Shown here piece after piece: positions 1 to 4,847 of a stretch of 10,223 nt of DNA. Position 1 is the stretch's first letter; every line of letters starts with the position of its first letter. Both the position numbers and the translations under genes were made by a program. The DNA is taken from contig JADGCM010000055.1 in NCBI GenBank assembly GCA_015228995.1, positions 1-10,223 of the forward strand. The letters run 5' to 3'. The DNA comes from Magnetococcales bacterium. Lineage in GTDB: Bacteria > Pseudomonadota > Magnetococcia > Magnetococcales > JADGCH01. The notes under the pieces were generated by a model. The model was given only the letters and a program-made list of their open reading frames with translations. It was not told the origin of the DNA and made no database searches.

Positions 1-974
1 TCAAGATATAACCGCGACCGAGTAATGTCACGCGCTTTCTGGTATTCCTCAAGCAAGGCAATAAACCGCTTGCTGTCTCCCTCGGCGCGCGCTATCCGGG
101 AGGCTTTATAGGCCTCGGCCTCCTGCATGATACGGGCGGCATCACCTTTTGCCTTAGGGAGAATATCACTGGCATACCCCTGTGCCTCATTGACAGCCCG
201 CACCCGATCCTCGCGCGCGCTTGCCACATCCTTAAAGGCATGCACCACCTCCTTGGGAGGAGCAACCTGCTGCATCTGTACCGCCGTAATTAGGATACCA
301 CTGTCGTAGTCGTTGAGTATCTGCGAAATCATCTCCTTGGTCAGCTGCTGGATTTTGTCCTTGCCAGAAGTCAACGCCTCATCGATGTTATTGCGGCCAA
401 CGACCATACGAATCGCCGACTCGGAGGCATTGCGTACCACCTGCTGTGGATTGGTAGCGGGATCACGGACGTTGAACAGATAGGCCGCTCCATCCTTCAC
501 AATGTACTGTACCGCCAGATCGATATCGATGATATTTTCATCCCCAGTCAACATGAGTGACTCGGCAGGTACGTCGACAGTGGCTCGATCATCACGGGTA
601 CGGTAGCCGATATCAATGCTCTGCACCTGAGTGACGTTCGGTTTATAGACGGTCTCGATGGGATAAGGCAGATGAAAATGGGGACCCGCGCCGGTGGTCT
701 CCACCCAACGACCAAAACGCACCACCACGCCTTGCTCATAAGGCTTGACGACGTAAATACCCGTGGCCATCCAGAGCACCAGCAGCACCAGCAATAAGGT
801 CATGGCCGCCTTACGCTGACCCGTTTTATTGCCTGAAGAGTGTCCAAAGAAGGAACCATCCCGCTGTCCAAACCGATTACGCAGATCTTGGATCAGCTTC
901 TCTAGGTCAGGCGGACGCCCATCGCGCCCATTCCACGGGTCATTCGATCCGTTGTCATCGTTTTTCCACGACAT
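1..974 (-). CDS. hflK: HflK, SPFH-family modulator of FtsH protease (3' end cut off by window)
   Basis: HflK pairs with HflC in a large inner-membrane assembly that surrounds the FtsH protease and restrains its degradation of membrane proteins. The visible 324 residues show a Gly/Asp/Pro-rich cytoplasmic N-terminus (about 1-50, with the family's RPPDLEKL-type segment), one hydrophobic helix at about 57-76, then the SPFH/band-7 region starting KPYEQGVVVRFGRW and a charged Ala/Glu-rich helix (EAQGYASDILPKAKGD, EAEAYKASRIARAEGD) typical of HflK. The last readable residues, RSRLYLE, match the family, so roughly the last 60-90 residues lie outside the window, where hflC would be expected. The ATG at 974 is preceded by AAAGGTGG six bases upstream. 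Identity is certain at family level. Confidence 0.95.
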   Translation of the reverse strand, partial: MSWKNDDNGSNDPWNGRDGRPPDLEKLIQDLRNRFGQRDGSFFGHSSGNKTGQRKAAMTLLLVLLVLWMATGIYVVKPYEQGVVVRFGRWVETTGAGPHFHLPYPIETVYKPNVTQVQSIDIGYRTRDDRATVDVPAESLMLTGDENIIDIDLAVQYIVKDGAAYLFNVRDPATNPQQVVRNASESAIRMVVGRNNIDEALTSGKDKIQQLTKEMISQILNDYDSGILITAVQMQQVAPPKEVVHAFKDVASAREDRVRAVNEAQGYASDILPKAKGDAARIMQEAEAYKASRIARAEGDSKRFIALLEEYQKARDITRSRLYL

Positions 975-1028
975 AGCCGTCCACCTTTGGTTCCCCGCAC
1001 AGTGTTAAAATACAAACCCGAAGTTTGA

Positions 1029-1057
1029 ATTGTATCATCTAAACTTGGCAACCTCAA
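1029..1057 (-). promoter_or_regulatory. Candidate sigma70 promoter of hflK
   Basis: Reading the minus strand, a -35 box TTGAGG (1057-1052) and a -10 box TACAAT (1034-1029) are separated by exactly 17 bases. Transcription would begin near 1022 and leave a leader of about 48 bases before the hflK ATG. hflK would then be transcribed separately from the membrane protein gene behind it. The boxes match consensus at 4/6 and 5/6 positions; function is inferred. Confidence 0.5.
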
Positions 1058-1139
1058 CCGACAGCAAACTACCACTGGCTTGGAGTACCCCCCAGCAGTC
1101 AAAAAACCAGCAGCGAGGTCTCGATCAGTGCCTACCGTC

Positions 1140-1544
1140 TCAGAACATATAGAACAGTACCGCCACGCCCGCTAGTGAAATCAGCGATAGTAAAATGCTC
1201 AATACATCGCCTGATCGCACCTGCCCACGATTGCGCCAGATATTGAACATCACCCAACCAAAGGAGACAGACGCCGCACAAGCGGCCAGCATGGTGGCGT
1301 TGCGAATCAGGCTTACATCCCACTGGGTGCGTAATTTGGCATGGAAGACACGACTAAACAGGTCTTCAACTTGGGGGCTGGCCCGTTCAACCATAACAAG
1401 AACCACCATGAGCAGCACCCAGGTGATGCCGTTGACCCATACTGAAGCCATCATTGAGCCCTGCTCCCTGTTGCGGGCCCCGGCGAGGAGAATTTTCTGG
1501 TCATCCGGCGTCTGTTTACGCGGTTCTGGTGTAATCATAGTCAT
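1140..1544 (-). CDS. Small three-helix membrane protein, function unknown
   Basis: I do not recognise a named family. From the ATG at 1544 the protein has 134 residues: a hydrophilic N-terminal stretch of about 30 residues (PEPRKQTPDDQK) and three predicted membrane helices, at about 31-50 (WVNGITWVLLMVVLVMV), 80-103 (NATMLAACAASVSFGWVMF) and 113-133 (SILLSLISLAGVAVLFYMF). A soluble loop of about 30 residues lies between helices 1 and 2. A longer reading from a GTG at 1583 is possible, but the 1544 ATG has AAGGGG four bases upstream; a second in-frame ATG at 1538 is ten bases from it and equally usable. The gene diverges from motA and sits 165 bases behind hflK on the same strand. That position suggests no specific role. 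Confidence 0.7.
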   Translation of the reverse strand: MTMITPEPRKQTPDDQKILLAGARNREQGSMMASVWVNGITWVLLMVVLVMVERASPQVEDLFSRVFHAKLRTQWDVSLIRNATMLAACAASVSFGWVMFNIWRNRGQVRSGDVLSILLSLISLAGVAVLFYMF

Positions 1545-1562
1545 CAATCCCCTTACTGATAA

Positions 1563-1587
1563 TGGTATACTTCGTGCTTGCACTATA
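1563..1587. promoter_or_regulatory. Candidate overlapping divergent promoters between the membrane protein gene and motA
   Basis: On the plus strand, TGG followed by TATACT (1563-1571) has the form of an extended -10 element. It would start transcription near 1578 and give motA an untranslated leader of about 80 bases. On the minus strand, TATAGT (1587-1582) could serve the small membrane protein gene. Neither has a good -35 box, and the two start regions would overlap and could interfere with each other. No sigma28-type flagellar promoter was found ahead of motA. Confidence 0.3.
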
Positions 1588-1660
1588 GCCGAACAATCCG
1601 TTTTAATCCAGCCCTGTTCTACACGGAGCTGTCTTTGGGTTCGGTTTCAAGAGGATCATA

Positions 1661-2407
1661 ATGGATATTGCAACAATTATCGGGTTGGTCATGGCGTGTG
1701 GCGTTATCGTTGCCACCATGGGGAAACCGGTCCTGTTCTATTGGCAAAGCCATGCCGCCGTCATCGTGATCGGTGGACTCATTGCCAGTACATTCGTTAA
1801 GTTTAGTTTGAAAGAGGTGCTTGGTGCCGGTAGCGTCATTGGTAAGGTGTTTAAGGCCAACCATGAGACGCCACAAGAGTTGATTGAGCAACTGACCGAG
1901 ATGTCCAATATCGCCCGCAAGGATGGTATTTTGGCGTTGGAAAAGGTCAAAACTCCCAATCAGTTTTTACAGACAGCGATCAATCACTGCGTCGATGGCA
2001 TGGATCCGGAGACGCTGCAAAGCATTCTTTATAAAGACACAGCCTATCTTGCTGAACGTCATCATACCGGTGTGGTCATGTTTGACAGTATGGGTGAGGC
2101 GGCGCCAGCCATGGGTATGGTGGGTACGCTGGTTGGTATGGTAGAAATGCTGGCTGACATGTCTGATCCAAGCTCTATCGGTCCCGCTATGGCCAAGGCG
2201 TTGTTGGCCACCTGCTATGGCGCTATTGTTGCCAATATGGTTGCTATTCCTATGGGAATCAAATTGCATCACTACAGCGCTCATGAACAGATGATGCGTC
2301 AGATTGTTATCGATGGTGTTACCGGTATCCAGAAGGGGTTGAATCCTCGTGTGCTGGAAACCTTGTTAATGGCCGCTCTCTCCGGTAAAGAACGCGAAAA
2401 AGTTTGA
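1661..2407 (+). CDS. motA: Flagellar stator subunit A, MotA/PomA family (PomA-like)
   Basis: MotA subunits surround MotB in the inner membrane, and the complex turns ion flow into flagellar torque. This 248-residue protein has four hydrophobic helices at about 3-20, 32-46, 145-166 and 177-200. The large cytoplasmic loop between helices 2 and 3 carries the charged segment IARKDGILALEK (Arg86, Lys87, Glu94), matching the residues that contact the rotor protein FliG. Pro149 in EAAPAMGMVGTLVGM corresponds to the conserved helix-3 proline. Thr156 and Thr184 align with PomA Thr158 and Thr186, which are tied to sodium use in Vibrio. Length fits the short PomA type better than the roughly 295-residue E. 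coli MotA. AGAGGA lies five bases before the ATG. motB follows after 27 bases. Confidence 0.93.
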   Translation: MDIATIIGLVMACGVIVATMGKPVLFYWQSHAAVIVIGGLIASTFVKFSLKEVLGAGSVIGKVFKANHETPQELIEQLTEMSNIARKDGILALEKVKTPNQFLQTAINHCVDGMDPETLQSILYKDTAYLAERHHTGVVMFDSMGEAAPAMGMVGTLVGMVEMLADMSDPSSIGPAMAKALLATCYGAIVANMVAIPMGIKLHHYSAHEQMMRQIVIDGVTGIQKGLNPRVLETLLMAALSGKEREKV

Positions 2408-2434
2408 TCGACCGGTTGAATGGGGACTTGATCT

Positions 2435-3196
2435 ATGAGTGAGCCTGCTAAAAAATGTCCAGCATGTAAAAAAGGGACACCGCTCTGGATGGTGTCGTGG
2501 GCCGATATGGTCACGCTGCTGCTCTGCTTCTTTATCATCATTGTGGCCTTTTCATCAATGAGCAAGGCTAAGTTTGAGGAGGTATCCGGTACCTTTAAGG
2601 ATGCCTTCGGTGTTCAGCGTATCCGACCAATGTCGCCAATCTTATCTGGTTATAATCCGGTTGCGGCCGAATTTTACCAAGAAATCAACCTTGTGCAGCT
2701 GAAAGAAAAGCTTGATCTGGTGTTTGAGCGCTTGGTTGATGGTGGCGATGCGGACGTATCAAATGATGAAAACGGTTACATGGTGCGCATCAAAAAGAGC
2801 CAGCTCTTCTCGGGGAAAGGGGGGGCGGAGTTGCAGGGGAGCATGTTGCCGCTGTTGCAGCAGTTTACGACGGCGGTGGCGATGTTACCGAACATGATCA
2901 GTGTCACGGCCCATGCGGCAACAGCAGAGGAGTGGTCGACAGCGGCCTCTCAGTCTGCGGCAGTGGTGACCATGCTGGTAACCAAAGGTGGCCTCGATCC
3001 GCACCGGTTACAGGCTGTCGCCGCCGGTTCTAACGAGCCAGCACCGAGTCCCAGTAGCCAGAAGAAGCGTGGCGCCGCCGAGGAGCCTTACATCGAAATC
3101 CTGGTCACTAAGAAAATACCTAACTTGGTAGATAACGCCGATCGAGGCAGTGCCACCGGGGCGTTGCCCGACGGGCTGGATGCCCTGAAACCATAA
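2435..3196 (+). CDS. motB: Flagellar stator subunit B, MotB/PomB family, with divergent OmpA-like domain
   Basis: MotB carries the ion-binding aspartate of the stator and anchors it to peptidoglycan. In this 253-residue protein a short cytoplasmic N-terminus with CPAC (residues 8-11) precedes one membrane helix, PLWMVSWADMVTLLLCFF onward. Asp24 in WADM is the expected ion-carrying residue, at the same number as PomB Asp24. A plug/linker region (about 42-110) leads to an OmpA-like fold from about 114 (YMVRIKKSQLFSGKGGAEL) to 226 (YIEILVTKK). That domain is atypical: the usual GHTD reads AHAA (160-163), and the Arg after the LS motif aligns with Gln173. The GxGxxxP part survives as AAGSNEPAP. 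GGGGA lies eight bases before the ATG. It follows motA by 27 bases, so the two are co-transcribed. Confidence 0.9.
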   Translation: MSEPAKKCPACKKGTPLWMVSWADMVTLLLCFFIIIVAFSSMSKAKFEEVSGTFKDAFGVQRIRPMSPILSGYNPVAAEFYQEINLVQLKEKLDLVFERLVDGGDADVSNDENGYMVRIKKSQLFSGKGGAELQGSMLPLLQQFTTAVAMLPNMISVTAHAATAEEWSTAASQSAAVVTMLVTKGGLDPHRLQAVAAGSNEPAPSPSSQKKRGAAEEPYIEILVTKKIPNLVDNADRGSATGALPDGLDALKP

Positions 3197-3216
3197 GTTT
3201 CGGCCAGTCTTTTATC

Positions 3217-3321
3217 CCTGGGGCGATGCCCCAGGCTACCCCAGAATCGCCCCGTTGGGGCTTCATGATTCATGCGCCCCGGAGGGGCAGTCTCACCCGT
3301 AGCCTGGGGCACCGCCCCAGG
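3217..3321. repeat. Composite palindromic element of four GC-rich hairpins
   Basis: Four perfect small hairpins occur in a row: CCTGGGGC/GCCCCAGG (3217-3235, loop GAT), GCCCC/GGGGC (3249-3261, loop GTT), GCCCC/GGGGC (3276-3288, loop GGA) and CCTGGGGC/GCCCCAGG (3303-3321, loop ACC). The outer pair is also mutually complementary: GCCCCAGGCTAC at 3228-3239 is the exact reverse complement of GTAGCCTGGGGC at 3299-3310. The whole 105 bases can therefore fold as one cruciform-like structure. It sits between the convergent motB and rtcB genes, the usual place for REP/BIME-type dispersed repeats, and could block read-through both ways. No U-tract makes it a standard intrinsic terminator. Whether it is multicopy cannot be seen from one window. 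Confidence 0.75.
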
Positions 3322-3350
3322 AAACAGGAGCACCAGGAGGAGACGTCAAT

Positions 3351-3428
3351 TTGCCTATTCCGGATCCTCTTGCCACAACACGGTTGGCCGAAACGGTGAA
3401 CAAGGCCGCTCTGGCTATCACCCCTTGA
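3351..3428 (+). CDS. Possible 25-residue micro-ORF, unrecognised
   Basis: A TTG codon at 3351 opens a 25-residue frame ending in TGA at 3426-3428. AGGAGGAG lies eight bases upstream (3335-3342), among the strongest ribosome-binding sites in the window. The peptide begins MPIPDPLATTRLAE and ends VNKAALAITP; it is not hydrophobic and matches nothing I know. It follows the palindromic element downstream of motB and overlaps the last 11 bases of the convergent rtcB. It may be a real small gene, the remnant of a longer gene that followed motB, or chance. The TTG start and short length keep confidence low. Confidence 0.25.
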   Translation: MPIPDPLATTRLAETVNKAALAITP

Positions 3429-4632
3429 CGCACACCACCTGCTTGAGGGTGTGGACGATCTCGACCAGGTCGCTCTGCGCTGCCATCACTTGGTCAATGT
3501 CCTTGTAGGCAGCGGGGGTCTCATCCAGCACCTCACGGTCTTGGCGACACTCAACCCCTTGGGTCGCCTGTCGGTGATCGGCCAAGGAGAAACGCCGGCG
3601 TGCCTCGCCCCGTGACATCAGCCGTCCCGCCCCGTGGGAACACGAACAAAACGCAGCAGCATGGCCGCGGCCGCGTACGATGTAGGAGCGGCTGCCCATG
3701 GAACCAGGAATGATCCCCATCTCCCCCTTACCAGCCCGCAACGCCCCTTTACGGGTGACCCAAACGTCGGTACCAAAATGATGCTCCATCGCCACGTAAT
3801 TGTGGTGACAATTGACCGCCTGCTCATCGATGTGGAACGGTCCTAACTGTTGCTGCAGCAGACCCAAAAGACGTTGCATCATCACTTCACGGTTGGCCAA
3901 AGCGTAAGCCTGCGCCCACCCCACTGCCGCGACATAATCATCGAACAACGGCGTTCCCTGCGGTAGCCAAGCCAGGTCGGGGCTGGGAAGGGTCTCGCGT
4001 CGCCGCAACATCAACTCTTTGGCACGTTCGATAAAGTAACCCCCAATACGGTTGCCGATTCCTCGTGAGCCCGAATGTAACATCAGCCAACAGCGATCGG
4101 CCTCATCCAGACAGAGTTCAATGAAGTGATTGCCGGTACCCAATGTTCCGAGATGGTTGAGATCGTTCGACTTCTCCAAGGCTCGATGTTTTTGGTGTAG
4201 CTGTCTCAATCCAGCAGCTAACGTTTGGCCGCCATGAAGATAATTATGCCAAACAGCCATTACATCAGCCGGAATGTGATCCCAATCCCAGGCTCCAACA
4301 TCACCACGCCCCCCATTATGGCTGCGCCCGTGCGGGATAGCCTCCTCAATGGCGTGGCGCAGCGGCGCCAGCGATTCAGGCAGTTGCTGTGAGGTCAATG
4401 AGGTACGCAGCGCCATCATACCACAGCCGATATCGACTCCGACCGCTGCCGGAATGATGGCGCCTTTGGTCGGAATGACACAACCAACGGTCGATCCCAT
4501 ACCCACATGCACGTCGGGCATGACGGCCACATGACGAAATATAAAAGGCAATCGCGCCACTTGTTCAATCTGCCGGCGCGCCGCCGTTTCGACCGGAACC
4601 CCTGTGGTCCACATTTTTATGGAATTAGACAC
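3418..4632 (-). CDS. rtcB: RtcB, GTP-dependent RNA ligase
   Basis: RtcB joins RNA 2',3'-cyclic phosphate or 3'-phosphate ends to 5'-OH ends using GTP and Mn2+, acting in RNA repair. The match to E. coli RtcB (408 aa) runs from KMWTTGVPVE to the C-terminal QVVCVKG. Family motifs are intact; numbers are from the GTG at 4632 (404 aa): MPDVH (38-42), GVDIGCGM with metal ligands Asp67 and Cys70, GTLGTGNHFIE with His169, MLHSGSRGIGN with His186, VNCHHN with His277, and CSCSHGAG with His333, the residue that is guanylylated. The start is uncertain. GTG 4632 has GGGAG eleven bases upstream; TTGs at 4650 and 4653 would give a length nearer E. coli's; the frame stays open to ATG 4734 and TTG 4746. No rtcA, rtcR or archease gene is adjacent. 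It converges on motB. Confidence 0.95.
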   Translation of the reverse strand: MSNSIKMWTTGVPVETAARRQIEQVARLPFIFRHVAVMPDVHVGMGSTVGCVIPTKGAIIPAAVGVDIGCGMMALRTSLTSQQLPESLAPLRHAIEEAIPHGRSHNGGRGDVGAWDWDHIPADVMAVWHNYLHGGQTLAAGLRQLHQKHRALEKSNDLNHLGTLGTGNHFIELCLDEADRCWLMLHSGSRGIGNRIGGYFIERAKELMLRRRETLPSPDLAWLPQGTPLFDDYVAAVGWAQAYALANREVMMQRLLGLLQQQLGPFHIDEQAVNCHHNYVAMEHHFGTDVWVTRKGALRAGKGEMGIIPGSMGSRSYIVRGRGHAAAFCSCSHGAGRLMSRGEARRRFSLADHRQATQGVECRQDREVLDETPAAYKDIDQVMAAQSDLVEIVHTLKQVVCVKG

Positions 4633-4733
4633 CAGACACTGGACTCCCAACAAAACCGGGGATTGTAAACGAAGATTAGGTCCACAAGTACACCAATTCA
4701 CGGTTAGAATCAATGAGCGTGGAATCTTCGCCA

Positions 4734-4763
4734 TTGACTTTAACAATGCGTTAAGGTTAGACT
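4734..4763 (+). promoter_or_regulatory. Candidate sigma70 promoter of icd
   Basis: A -35 box TTGACT (4734-4739, 5/6 to consensus) and a -10 box TAGACT (4758-4763, 4/6) are 18 bases apart. Transcription would start near 4770, so the icd mRNA would begin almost exactly at the 11-bp hairpin at 4771-4806. Function is inferred from sequence only. Confidence 0.4.
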
Positions 4764-4770
4764 ACCGTCA

Positions 4771-4806
4771 CCCCTCACCCCGTCCTCTTCTACAAGGGGT
4801 GAGGGG
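4771..4806. repeat. REP-like palindrome upstream of icd
   Basis: CCCCTCACCCC (4771-4781) is a perfect reverse complement of GGGGTGAGGGG (4796-4806), forming an 11-bp stem with a 14-base loop. The CCCTCACCC/GGGTGAGGG arms resemble a dispersed palindrome common in many Proteobacteria. A related copy lies just after icd. Here the element falls in the predicted icd leader, 25 bases before the ribosome-binding site. Confidence 0.65.
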
Positions 4807-4830
4807 GAACTCTAAAATCAATGTCCCGGC

Positions 4831-4836
4831 GAGGAG
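4831..4836 (+). promoter_or_regulatory. Ribosome-binding site that decides the icd start
   Basis: GAGGAG lies eleven bases before the ATG at 4848 and inside the reading frame that opens at the earlier ATG 4821. It favours 4848, which also gives an N-terminus of family length. Confidence 0.5.
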
Positions 4837-4847
4837 AAATACGCGAT

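Noticed and set aside
902..1102. 66-codon minus-strand frame over the hflK start and its upstream region
   Set aside because: It overlaps the HflK N-terminus in another frame and runs across the predicted hflK promoter.
1095..1137. Possible intrinsic terminator after the small membrane protein gene (minus strand, CGAGACCTCG then TTTTTT)
   Set aside because: The T-run is real, but the only stem found is four base pairs with a two-base loop and lies too far from the T-run, so termination is not supported.
1588..1660. Sigma28-type flagellar promoter before motA
   Set aside because: A GCCGAACA sequence resembles the -10 element, but no TAAA-type -35 box lies at the required spacing.
1195..1800. 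201-codon plus-strand frame spanning the small membrane protein gene and the start of motA
   Set aside because: It is antisense to a plausible membrane protein and out of frame with motA; its sequence is low in structure-forming character and looks like a shadow.
4633..4713. Sigma54 or sigma70 promoter for rtcB on the minus strand
   Set aside because: No GG-N10-GC sigma54 pattern as in RtcR-controlled operons was found, and the best sigma70 match (TTGATT, 17 bases, TACTTG) has a poor -10 box.
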